A stretch of 7,637 bases of DNA, taken from an uncultured Pseudorhodobacter sp. GTDB lineage: Bacteria > Pseudomonadota > Alphaproteobacteria > Rhodobacterales > Rhodobacteraceae. The notes under the pieces were generated by a model, which saw nothing but the letters and a program-made list of their open reading frames with translations, was not told the origin of the DNA and ran no database searches. Position numbers and translations under genes: made by a program. Where the stretch lies: positions 1 through 7,637 of the forward strand of contig CAMFIX010000130.1 in assembly GCA_945952425.1 (NCBI GenBank). The letters are read 5' to 3'. The stretch's first letter is position 1. Every line of letters starts with the position of its first letter. Shown one piece after another: positions 1 through 6,339 of the stretch.

Positions 1-1
1 G

Positions 2-502
2 AAGCGGCGGGGGGCGCTGGCCGCGTGCCTCATGCACCGCCCGCAGCTTCTGAGGGTGGACGGGCCGACAGGGGGGGTCGATCCTAAGGCCCGCCGCGAG
101 TTCTGGGACGAGATCCACGCCCGCGCCGCCAAGGGGCTGACCGTGCTGGTCTCGACCCACTACATGGACGAGGCCGAGCGCTGCCACCGCATCAACTACA
201 TCGCTTACGGCCGGCTGGTGGCGGCGGGCACCGTGCCGCAGGTCGTGCAGGGGGCGGGGCTGACGACCATGGTCCTGACGGGCGCGCGGCTGAGCGAGGC
301 GGCCGCGGCCCTGCGCCCCCGCGTCGACCAGGTGGCGCCCTTCGGCACCACGCTGCATGTGGTGGGCCGCGACGGCGACGCGCTCCGCGCCGCGGTGGCC
401 GAGGTGGCGGCGGCGACGGGCTGCCATGCCGAGCCCGCCGAGACCTCGCTGGAAGACGTCTTCATCCAGCTGATGGGCGCGGCAGAGGACAATATGCGAT
501 GA
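2..502 (+). CDS. ABC transporter ATP-binding protein, C-terminal part (5'-truncated by contig edge)
   Basis: This is the C-terminal half of an ABC ATPase of the ABC-2 exporter type (YhiH/YbhF-like drug or lipid exporters); it would power the permease encoded next. The reading frame is open from base 2, so no start is visible and the Walker A and most of the signature motif lie off the contig. What remains is the end of the signature helix, a Walker B/D-loop segment (V-D-G-P-T-G-G-V-D-P at 56-85) and an intact H-loop (V-S-T-H-Y-M-D-E-A-E, His codon at 158-160). A typical regulatory C-terminal tail ends in S-L-E-D-V-F-I-Q-L. The catalytic Glu after the Walker B Asp reads as Gly (codon 62-64), and several other consensus residues in the first 90 bases are odd. 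I infer sequencing error there rather than a dead ATPase. Its stop overlaps the permease start (ATGA), indicating one operon. Substrate unknown. Confidence 0.9.
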   Translation, partial: KRRGALAACLMHRPQLLRVDGPTGGVDPKARREFWDEIHARAAKGLTVLVSTHYMDEAERCHRINYIAYGRLVAAGTVPQVVQGAGLTTMVLTGARLSEAAAALRPRVDQVAPFGTTLHVVGRDGDALRAAVAEVAAATGCHAEPAETSLEDVFIQLMGAAEDNMR

Positions 503-1626
503 TCTCTCTCCGCCGCCTTGTCGCCTTGTTGCGCAAAGAGTTTCTGCAGATGCGCCGCGACCGCATCACCTTCGCCATGATGCTGGGCGTGCCCCTGATG
601 CAGCTGGTCCTCTTCGGGTTCGCGATCAACACCGACCCCAAACACCTGCCCGCCGCCCTCGTCGCCCCCGTCGAAGACCGCTTCTCCCGCGCCATGGTCT
701 CGGCTTTGGAGCTGACCGGCTATTACCGCTTCACCACCACGACCGCCTCCGCCGCCGAGGCCGAGGCGATGCTGGCCGAAGGCAGCGTCTCTTTCGTCGT
801 CACCCTGCCCTCCGACTTCGGCCGCCGCATCCTGCGCGGCGACCATCCGGTGATGCTGATCGAGGCCGATGCGACCGACCCCTCCGTCGCCTCGGGCGCG
901 ATTTCCACCCTCGGCACCGTGGCCACCGAGGCGCTGACCCGCGAGCTCGGAACCGAGGCGGGGGCCGAGGCCGCAGCCGCTTCCAACCTGCAAGTCATTG
1001 TCCACAAACGCTATAACCCCGAGGGCATCACGCAATACAACATCGTGCCGGGCCTGTTGGGGGTGATCCTGCAGCTGACCATGGTGATGATGACCGCCAT
1101 GGCCCTGACCCGCGAGGTCGAGCGCGGGACGATGGAAAACCTGCTCTCGATGCCCGCCACGCCATTGGAGATCATGCTGGGCAAGGTGCTGCCCTATGTC
1201 GGCGTCAGCGCGGTGCAGGTGGCGGTGGTTCTGGGCGCCGCCAAGGCGATGTTCGGCGTGCCCTTCATGGGGGGGATGGGGCTCCTGCTGGCCGGTATCC
1301 TCTTGTTCGTCATGGCCCTTTTGCTCTTGGGCTATCTGATCTCCACCGTCGCGCGCACCCAGATGCAGGCAATGCAGCTGACGTTTTTCTTCTTCCTGCC
1401 CTCGCTCCTGATCTCGGGCTTCATGTTCCCCTACCGCGGTATGCCCGGCTGGGCGCAGACCCTGGGCGAGCTCTTCCCGCTGACCCATTTCCTGCGCTTC
1501 ATCCGCGCGGTCATGCTGAAAGGCGCAGGGGTGGAGGCGGTCTCGGGGCCGCTTCTGGCCCTGGCGGCGACGGCCCTGGTCCTGACCGCCGCGGCGCTGA
1601 TGCGGTTCAGACGGACGCTGGACTAG
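499..1626 (+). CDS. ABC-2 type transporter permease
   Basis: A 375-residue integral membrane permease of the ABC-2 family (YhhJ/YbhS/YbhR-like), which pairs with the ATPase just upstream to form an inner-membrane exporter. The N-terminus has the usual cytoplasmic helix (R-K-E-F-L-Q-M-R-R-D-R, about 12-22) followed by TM1 (about 23-43). A large extracytoplasmic domain spans about 45-175, and five more hydrophobic segments lie at about 182-203, 226-250, 258-283, 288-310 and 348-368. The family-typical cytoplasmic stretch R-E-V-E-R-G-T-M-E-N-L-L-S-M-P is at 205-219, and S-G-F-M-F-P-Y-R-G-M-P is at 306-316. Length is normal for the family. The ATG overlaps the upstream stop by 4 nt, and a GAGGA at 485-489 can serve as ribosome binding site. 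The stop codon shares the palindrome CTAG with the converging arsC gene. Such operons usually also encode an HlyD-like adaptor, which would lie off the left edge. Substrate cannot be read from sequence. Confidence 0.93.
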   Translation: MISLRRLVALLRKEFLQMRRDRITFAMMLGVPLMQLVLFGFAINTDPKHLPAALVAPVEDRFSRAMVSALELTGYYRFTTTTASAAEAEAMLAEGSVSFVVTLPSDFGRRILRGDHPVMLIEADATDPSVASGAISTLGTVATEALTRELGTEAGAEAAAASNLQVIVHKRYNPEGITQYNIVPGLLGVILQLTMVMMTAMALTREVERGTMENLLSMPATPLEIMLGKVLPYVGVSAVQVAVVLGAAKAMFGVPFMGGMGLLLAGILLFVMALLLLGYLISTVARTQMQAMQLTFFFFLPSLLISGFMFPYRGMPGWAQTLGELFPLTHFLRFIRAVMLKGAGVEAVSGPLLALAATALVLTAAALMRFRRTLD

Positions 1627-2018
1627 ACGATCCGCGTGCCGTCTTCCTTGTAAAGCGGCCCGGGCGGCAGGCGCTCCAGCAGGTCCAGCACCAGTTCCGA
1701 CGGCCGACACAGGCGCACGCCTTTCGGGCTGCAGACGAAGGGGCGGTTGACCAGGATCGGATGGGCCAGCATCGCGTCCAGGATCGCGGCGTCGGTGACC
1801 CCTGGCGCCAGCAAACCCAAGGCCTCCGCCGGGGATTTCGTCTCGCGCAGGGCCTGGCGCGGGGTCAGGCCAGCCGTGGCGAAGAGGCCGAGAAGCTGCG
1901 GCCGCGTCCAGCCTTCGGTCAGGTAGTCGATCACCTCCAGGGGCTCGCCGCTGGCCTGCAAAATCGCCAGCACGTTGCGCGAGGTGCCGCAATCGGGGTT
2001 GTGGTGGATGACGATCAC
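1623..2018 (-). CDS. arsC: Arsenate reductase, glutaredoxin-dependent ArsC family
   Basis: A 131-residue cytoplasmic protein of the thioredoxin-fold ArsC/Spx superfamily, of the E. coli plasmid ArsC type that reduces arsenate to arsenite with glutathione and glutaredoxin. The start H-H-N-P-D-C-G-T-S-R-N puts the catalytic Cys at residue 10. The three anion-binding arginines of that type are present as R54 (T-P-R-Q-A-L-R), R92 (L-V-N-R-P-F) and R105 (R-L-C-R-P-S-E). The C-terminal K-E-D-G motif is also kept, and length is close to the usual 115-141 residues. The preferred start is the GTG at 2018-2016, which overlaps the pncB stop as GTGA and has GAGG at 2026-2029. An upstream in-frame extension only reads through pncB and lacks family similarity. 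No arsB, acr3 or arsR is in the window, so its arsenic role is inferred from motifs alone. Confidence 0.9.
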   Translation of the reverse strand: MIVIHHNPDCGTSRNVLAILQASGEPLEVIDYLTEGWTRPQLLGLFATAGLTPRQALRETKSPAEALGLLAPGVTDAAILDAMLAHPILVNRPFVCSPKGVRLCRPSELVLDLLERLPPGPLYKEDGTRIV

Positions 2019-3307
2019 ACTGTCACCTCGATCGCCTCTTGCGCGCCGACGCCGAAGACGCGCTTGTAACGCGCGATCTCCTCGGCCGGGCCCATCGCCT
2101 TGTTGGGGTTGTCCGACAGCTTCACCGTCGGGCGGCCATTGGCAGAAATCGCTTTGCAAACAAGGCTGAAGGGGGAAAGCCCGTTGTCGTCGGACAGGCC
2201 CACGAAGTCATTGGTCAACATCGTGCCCCAGCCGAAAGAGACCTTCACCCGGCCCGCAAACCGCGCCTGCAAGGCCTCGATCGCATCGACATCCAAGCCG
2301 TCGGAGAAGATAATCAGCTTCTGCCGCGGGTCTTCGCCCTTGGCCTTCCACCAGGCGATGGCCGTCTCGGCCCCCGCCGCCGGATCGCCGCTGTCGATGC
2401 GGATGCCGGTCCAGGAGGCCAGCCAATCCGGCGCGCGGTCCAGGAACCCCTTGGTGCCGAACGTGTCGGGCAAGATGATCCGCAGGTTGCCGTCATGCTC
2501 TTCCTGCCAGTCGGCCAGCACCTGGTAGGGCGCGCGGGCGAGTTCGGCGTCGGAATTGGCCAGCGCCGAATAGATCATCGGCAGCTCATGCGCATTGGTG
2601 CCGATGGCCTCGATGTCGCGGCGCATCGCGATCAGGCAGTTCGAGGTGCCGGTGAATTTCGACCCCAGGCCTTCGATCATCGCCTGCACCGACCAGTCCT
2701 GCCACAGGAAGGAATGCCGCCGCCGCGTGCCGAAATCCGCGATCCGCAGCCCGTCAAGTTGCCGCAGCCGCGTGATTTTTTCCCACAGCTTGGTCATGGC
2801 GCGGGCGTAAAGCACCTCCAGCTCGAAACGGCCCATCTTCTCCAGCACGGCGCGCGAGCGCAGCTCCATCAGCACGGCGAGCGCGGGGATTTCCCAAAGC
2901 ATGACCTCGTGCCAGCGGCCCTCGAAGGTCAGCTCGTACTGGCCGTCGCGCTTTTCCAGGTGATAGGGCGGCAGGCGCAGGCCCTCGAACCACTCCATGA
3001 AATCGGGGCGGAACATCTGGCGCTTGCCGTAGAAGGTGTTCCCCCGCAGCCAGGTGCTTTCGCCGCGCGAAAGGCTGAGGCTGCGCACATGATCCAGCTG
3101 TTCGCGCAGCTCTCCCTCGTCGATCAGATCGGCCAGGCGGATTTTCGTCGAACGGTTCAGAAGCGAGAAGACCACGGTCGCATCCGGCTTGTTGCGGAAA
3201 ATCGACTGACACATCAAAAGCTTGTAAAAGTCCGTGTCGATCAGCGACCGCACGATCGGGTCGATCTTCCAGCGGTGGTTCCAGACGCGGGTGGCAATAT
3301 CGACCAT
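2015..3307 (-). CDS. pncB: Nicotinate phosphoribosyltransferase
   Basis: PncB (430 residues, cytoplasmic) joins nicotinate and PRPP to give nicotinate mononucleotide with ATP hydrolysis, the entry step of the Preiss-Handler NAD route. Recognisable signatures in order are S-L-I-D-T-D-F-Y-K-L near the N-terminus (21-30), D-F-G-T-R-R-R-H-S-F (191-200) and G-T-N-A-H-E (236-241). H240 matches the histidine that is phosphorylated in enterobacterial PncB. R-I-D-S-G-D-P (303-309), S-D-G-L-D (335-339) and the phosphate-binding S-F-G-W-G-T-M-L-T-N-D (357-367) follow. Length fits the E. coli-type family (about 400 residues). The ATG has a strong AAGGAG at 3315-3320 with 7-nt spacing. It follows the kinase gene by 51 nt and overlaps arsC by 4 nt. 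With pncA in the same cluster it completes salvage from nicotinamide. Confidence 0.96.
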   Translation of the reverse strand: MVDIATRVWNHRWKIDPIVRSLIDTDFYKLLMCQSIFRNKPDATVVFSLLNRSTKIRLADLIDEGELREQLDHVRSLSLSRGESTWLRGNTFYGKRQMFRPDFMEWFEGLRLPPYHLEKRDGQYELTFEGRWHEVMLWEIPALAVLMELRSRAVLEKMGRFELEVLYARAMTKLWEKITRLRQLDGLRIADFGTRRRHSFLWQDWSVQAMIEGLGSKFTGTSNCLIAMRRDIEAIGTNAHELPMIYSALANSDAELARAPYQVLADWQEEHDGNLRIILPDTFGTKGFLDRAPDWLASWTGIRIDSGDPAAGAETAIAWWKAKGEDPRQKLIIFSDGLDVDAIEALQARFAGRVKVSFGWGTMLTNDFVGLSDDNGLSPFSLVCKAISANGRPTVKLSDNPNKAMGPAEEIARYKRVFGVGAQEAIEVTV

Positions 3308-3335
3308 GGGTGGGCTCCTTCGGCGGCCACCATGG
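3304..3335 (-). promoter_or_regulatory. Candidate stem-loop enclosing the pncB ribosome binding site
   Basis: On the minus-strand mRNA, CCATGGTGG (3335-3327) can pair with CCACCCATGG (3313-3304), giving nine base pairs with one bulged base (3310). The start codon (3307-3305) sits in the 3' arm and the Shine-Dalgarno AAGGAG (3320-3315) in the 13-nt loop. This geometry could limit initiation, but it is a reading of complementarity only. Both arms contain the palindrome CCATGG, so chance is possible. Confidence 0.35.
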
Positions 3336-3358
3336 CACCGGGGCGTGCAGAGGTCAAA

Positions 3359-5608
3359 TCAGCCGGTGTCGCGCAGAGGCGTCGCCGGGCAATGCCGCGC
3401 GATGGCCTGCAAGAGGTCCGCCCGGCCGAGCGGCTTGACGAGAAAGCCATCCATCCCGGCGGCAAGACAGGCGGCGCGGTCCTCGCCGAAGGCATTGGCG
3501 GTCAGCGCCAGCACCGGCGTATGGCCCAAGGCGCCCTCGCCCTCGGCCCGGCGGATCGCGCCCACCGCCTGCAGCCCATCCATCCGCGGCATCAGCACAT
3601 CCATCAGCACCAGGTCGGGCTGCGTCTCGTGCCAAAGCCGCACCGCCTCTTCGCCATCCTCGGCCTCGATCAGGGCGGCAACCTGGTCCTTCAGCATCTT
3701 GCGCAGGATCATCATGTTGGTGCGGTTGTCCTCGGCCACCAGAACCCGCAAGCCGGGCCGGAGCGCCGTGGTCGCGGCCAGCGGCGCGGCAACAGGAACG
3801 TCGCCCGTCGGCGCCATCGCGACGCGCAAGGTGAAGGTCGAGCCATGGCCGATCTCGGAGTTCACCGTGATCCCGCCGCCCATCCGTTCGGCCAGCATGG
3901 ACGAGATCGTCAGCCCCAGCCCCGTGCCGCCGAACTGTCGGCTGATCCCGTTGTCGGCCTGGGCAAAGCTTTCGAAAATGCGCTGAATCCGGTCGGGCGC
4001 GATGCCGATCCCGGTGTCCTGCACCGCGATTTCCAGCATCGCGGGGCCAGGCGGCCGGACTTTCACCACCACCTCGCCGGTCAGGGTGAACTTGACCGCA
4101 TTGCCCACCAGGTTGACGAGGATCTGCCGCAGCTTGCCCTCGTCGCCCTGCAGCACCGGCTCGCCCTCCATCTCCATCCTGAGGCCGATGGCCTTTTTCG
4201 CCGCGACCGGGGCCAGCATGCGCAACACGCCCTCGACCATGGGGCGCAGCGCGAAGGCACGGCTTTCCAGCGCCGCCTTGCCGGATTGCAGCTTCGCGAG
4301 GTCGAGAATGTCGTTGATGATCTCCAGCAGCAGCCGGCCCGAATCGAGGATCGTATCGACGTAATCGCGCTGCACGCCGCTGAGCCTGGTCTGCGAGAGC
4401 AGCTCTGCCACGCCGATCACCCCGTTCATCGGGGTGCGGATCTCGTGGCTCATATTGGCCAGGAAGCGCGACTTCGACTGCACCGCCTCTTCCGCGGCGG
4501 CGCGCGCGCGGGCCAGCTCCGCCTCGCGCGCCTTGGTCTCGGTGATCTCGCGCTCGACCGCGATCCAGTGGGTCAGGCTGCCATCCTCGGCGAAGATCGG
4601 CGTGATCGACGTCTCCATCCAGAACTGCCGGCCGGTCTTGCCGCGGTTGAGGATTTCGGCCCGGACATTCTGCTGCTTGCGCCGCGCCTCGACCAGGCGG
4701 GTCAGGGTCGCGGGGTCGGTCTCGGTCGCATTCAGAACCTCGCCGGGCAGCATGCCGACGACCTCCGACAGGTGATAGCCGGTGATCCGCGTGAAGGCGT
4801 CGTTCACCCATTCGATGCGCCCATCCGGCGCCGACAGAAGGATGCTGTCATTGGCGTAGCGCGCGACCAAGGCCAGCCTTTGACTGTCGCGCGCCGAGCG
4901 GGCCAGTGCCTGCTGGGCGATCTCTTGCTCGCGCTGATGGCGCAAGAGCCTGTATTCGGACAACATTCTTTCCTGGTGATTGCGCTCGGCCGTGCGGATG
5001 AAAAGGCCCGACAGCAACAAGAGCAGCACGAAACAGGCGCCGAGATAAAGATGGTCGGCGCTGAGCCCGCCCTGATGCGGCAGCATGGCCCAGAGGTTCA
5101 TCGCAACCCCCGCCGCGACATAGATCGCCAGGCGCAGGTCGGTGATCTGCGGCAGATGCGGGCGCCCGTAACCGGCGTTGACGATGGCCCCGGCGAGGAA
5201 AACCACGGCGAAGAAAGGAAATTCCGGCTGGCCCGACCTGCTCCACGCCAGGTCGAGGCTGGCGACCACGGTCAGCGTCTGGGCGAGCGTGCCGAGCGCG
5301 ATGACGCGCAGGGCCCCGGCGCGCGCGATGCCGCGGGCGCGGTCGGTTTCCGTCCAGGCGATGGCGGTGCGCAGGCCAAGCGCATCCAGCGCCTCCCCCA
5401 CCAGGCCGAGCATCGCCAGAAGGAAGGCGGTGCGCACATCCTCCAGCAGGCAAAGCACGGCGACGCCGTAGGAAATCAGCCCCAGCCGCAGGGGAAAGGC
5501 GCGCAGCCGGTCATGGGCGAAGGTCAGAAGACGGCCCTGCGGGCTCATCCTCTCTTCCAACCGTTTGAGGTCTTGCAAGACCTCGGAATCGCCAGCGTCT
5601 TCGGCCAT
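3359..5608 (-). CDS. Membrane-bound PAS hybrid sensor histidine kinase/response regulator
   Basis: A 749-residue hybrid kinase. The N-terminus has about six hydrophobic helices (about 39-58, 60-78, 96-120, 128-147, 158-176, 185-204) with almost no periplasmic loops, matching no sensor domain I can name. A charged linker (207-243) leads to a PAS/PAC domain (about 243-358). HisKA (about 376-443) carries the phosphoacceptor H388 in M-S-H-E-I-R-T-P. HATPase_c has the N box with N499 and N503, the F box at 543-552, G1 D-T-G-I-G-I at 531-536 and G2 G-G-T-G-L-G-L at 560-566. The C-terminal receiver (about 619-738) has E626/D627, phosphoacceptor D670, T703 and K725, so all catalytic residues look intact. 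No HPt domain or DNA-binding output is fused or adjacent, so the phosphorelay partner lies elsewhere. ATG 5608 is chosen over GTG 5614 because of its spacing from GGAAGG. It lies between pncA and pncB on the same strand; the signal is unknown. Confidence 0.93.
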   Translation of the reverse strand: MAEDAGDSEVLQDLKRLEERMSPQGRLLTFAHDRLRAFPLRLGLISYGVAVLCLLEDVRTAFLLAMLGLVGEALDALGLRTAIAWTETDRARGIARAGALRVIALGTLAQTLTVVASLDLAWSRSGQPEFPFFAVVFLAGAIVNAGYGRPHLPQITDLRLAIYVAAGVAMNLWAMLPHQGGLSADHLYLGACFVLLLLLSGLFIRTAERNHQERMLSEYRLLRHQREQEIAQQALARSARDSQRLALVARYANDSILLSAPDGRIEWVNDAFTRITGYHLSEVVGMLPGEVLNATETDPATLTRLVEARRKQQNVRAEILNRGKTGRQFWMETSITPIFAEDGSLTHWIAVEREITETKAREAELARARAAAEEAVQSKSRFLANMSHEIRTPMNGVIGVAELLSQTRLSGVQRDYVDTILDSGRLLLEIINDILDLAKLQSGKAALESRAFALRPMVEGVLRMLAPVAAKKAIGLRMEMEGEPVLQGDEGKLRQILVNLVGNAVKFTLTGEVVVKVRPPGPAMLEIAVQDTGIGIAPDRIQRIFESFAQADNGISRQFGGTGLGLTISSMLAERMGGGITVNSEIGHGSTFTLRVAMAPTGDVPVAAPLAATTALRPGLRVLVAEDNRTNMMILRKMLKDQVAALIEAEDGEEAVRLWHETQPDLVLMDVLMPRMDGLQAVGAIRRAEGEGALGHTPVLALTANAFGEDRAACLAAGMDGFLVKPLGRADLLQAIARHCPATPLRDTG

Positions 5609-5613
5609 GCCCA

Positions 5614-5619
5614 CCTTCC
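5614..5619 (-). promoter_or_regulatory. Ribosome binding site that fixes the kinase start
   Basis: GGAAGG on the minus strand lies 5 nt upstream of ATG 5608-5606. The alternative GTG at 5614-5612 would overlap this site and so have no usable Shine-Dalgarno. The shorter 749-residue product is therefore preferred over a 751-residue one. Confidence 0.7.
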
Positions 5620-5657
5620 GTTTCCCCGAAACCTAAGGCGGCGGCGTTAAAGCCAGC

Positions 5658-6251
5658 TTAACCGAGGCGCACCCCCGCGCCCTGCATCGCCTGCATCTGC
5701 CGCCCCAAAGAGCCGCCGAGGTCGATGGCCCGGCAAAGATCGCGCCGCAGCTGCACGTCAAAGCCCAGGGCCCTTGCGTCAAGCGCCGAGAACGCCACGC
5801 AAAAATCGGTGGCAAGGCCGGTCATCACCAGCCCCGTCACCCCCCGGTCGCGCAGATATCCGGCAAGGCCCGTGGGCGTCTTGCGGTCGTTCTCGAAAAA
5901 GGCGGAATAGCTGTCGATGGCGCGGCGAAAGCCCTTGCGGATCACGATCTGCGCCGGGTCGGTCTGCAGGCCGGGATGGAAAGCCGCGCCCGGCGTGCCC
6001 TGGACGCAATGGGTGGGCCAAAGCGTCTGCGGACCGTAAAGCATTGCGATTTCAGAGAAAACCTCCGCCCCAGGATGCTGGGCCGCGAAAGAGGAATGGT
6101 CGGCCGGGTGCCAATCCTGCGTCAGGACGACGGTGCCGAAGCCCGCCATCAGCGCATTGATCCCGGGGATGATCGCATCGCCCTCGGCGACGGCCAGCGC
6201 GCCGCCGGGGCAAAAGTCGTTCTGCACGTCGATGACGATGAGGGCATCCAT
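5658..6251 (-). CDS. pncA: Nicotinamidase (isochorismatase-fold)
   Basis: PncA (197 residues, cytoplasmic) hydrolyses nicotinamide to nicotinate and ammonia, feeding PncB encoded downstream. The cysteine-hydrolase triad is visible as D8 (V-I-D-V-Q-N-D-F), K106 (I-R-K-G-F) and C151 (A-T-D-F-C-V). Metal-site residues of the family are present as D46, H48 and H52 (Q-D-W-H-P-A-D-H) and H81 (P-T-H-C-V-Q-G). D-S-Y-S-A-F-F (113-119) is another nicotinamidase hallmark, separating it from isochorismatases of siderophore pathways. Length is close to bacterial PncA (about 190-215). The ATG at 6251 is chosen because AAAGGAG (6258-6264) lies 6 nt upstream and homologous sequence begins there; an in-frame extension to 6299 has no family similarity. 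It appears to be the first gene of the minus-strand group and is divergent from trhO. An inverted repeat overlaps its leader. Confidence 0.96.
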   Translation of the reverse strand: MDALIVIDVQNDFCPGGALAVAEGDAIIPGINALMAGFGTVVLTQDWHPADHSSFAAQHPGAEVFSEIAMLYGPQTLWPTHCVQGTPGAAFHPGLQTDPAQIVIRKGFRRAIDSYSAFFENDRKTPTGLAGYLRDRGVTGLVMTGLATDFCVAFSALDARALGFDVQLRRDLCRAIDLGGSLGRQMQAMQGAGVRLG

Positions 6252-6257
6252 AGCGGT

Positions 6258-6264
6258 CTCCTTT
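6258..6264 (-). promoter_or_regulatory. Ribosome binding site of pncA
   Basis: AAAGGAG on the minus strand sits 6 nt before ATG 6251. It decides the start against an upstream in-frame start near 6299, which would add 16 residues without family similarity. Confidence 0.8.
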
Positions 6265-6284
6265 GCCGCCAGACTGGCGCGGCA
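6264..6284 (-). promoter_or_regulatory. Inverted repeat / hairpin immediately upstream of the pncA ribosome binding site
   Basis: The duplex holds a perfect inverted repeat CGCCAG-A-CTGGCG at 6267-6279. As RNA the larger segment folds as TGCC(gc)GCC, loop AGTCT, GGCGGCA: seven pairs with a two-base bulge, ending at the first base of the pncA Shine-Dalgarno. It could be a repressor operator, a 5'-leader hairpin or chance in GC-rich DNA. I cannot match it with certainty to a known NAD regulator site. Confidence 0.4.
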
Positions 6285-6339
6285 GGGCGTCGCAGGCAAG
6301 AGGCTGGACCTTCGACGCCCCTGCGCTTATCCCCGAGCC

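Larger units (their letters stand above)
1623..6251 (-). other. Predicted pncA-kinase-pncB-arsC transcription unit
   Basis: Four minus-strand genes lie head to tail with gaps of 49 nt (pncA to kinase) and 51 nt (kinase to pncB), then a 4-nt overlap (pncB to arsC). No intrinsic terminator (GC stem plus T tract) is visible in either gap. A small stem (GTTTC/GAAAC at 5620-5632) and an imperfect AT-rich one just after the pncA stop are too weak to count. Co-transcription from a promoter in the 88-bp pncA/trhO gap is inferred from spacing only. The kinase could also have its own promoter inside pncA. Confidence 0.6.

Noticed and set aside
205..1992. 595-codon minus-strand open frame opposite the ABC permease
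   Set aside because: The sense strand carries a convincing ATPase tail and permease. The antisense product is low-complexity, rich in G, H, Q and R, and spans into arsC out of frame.
5612..5614. GTG as the kinase start (751 residues)
   Set aside because: It overlaps the only good ribosome binding site; ATG 5608 has that site at proper spacing.
2039..5650. 1203-codon open frame on the plus strand antisense to the kinase and pncB
   Set aside because: It runs opposite two genes with complete catalytic motifs. Its product is rich in R, H, Q and G without domain features, as expected of an antisense shadow in high-GC DNA.
5620..5660. Small stems between pncA and the kinase as an intrinsic terminator
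   Set aside because: GTTTC/GAAAC has only five pairs, the AT-rich stem is bulged, and neither is followed by a T run.
6252..6300. N-terminal extension of PncA to 6299
   Set aside because: The 16 extra residues have no family similarity, and the strong ribosome binding site at 6258-6264 fits ATG 6251.
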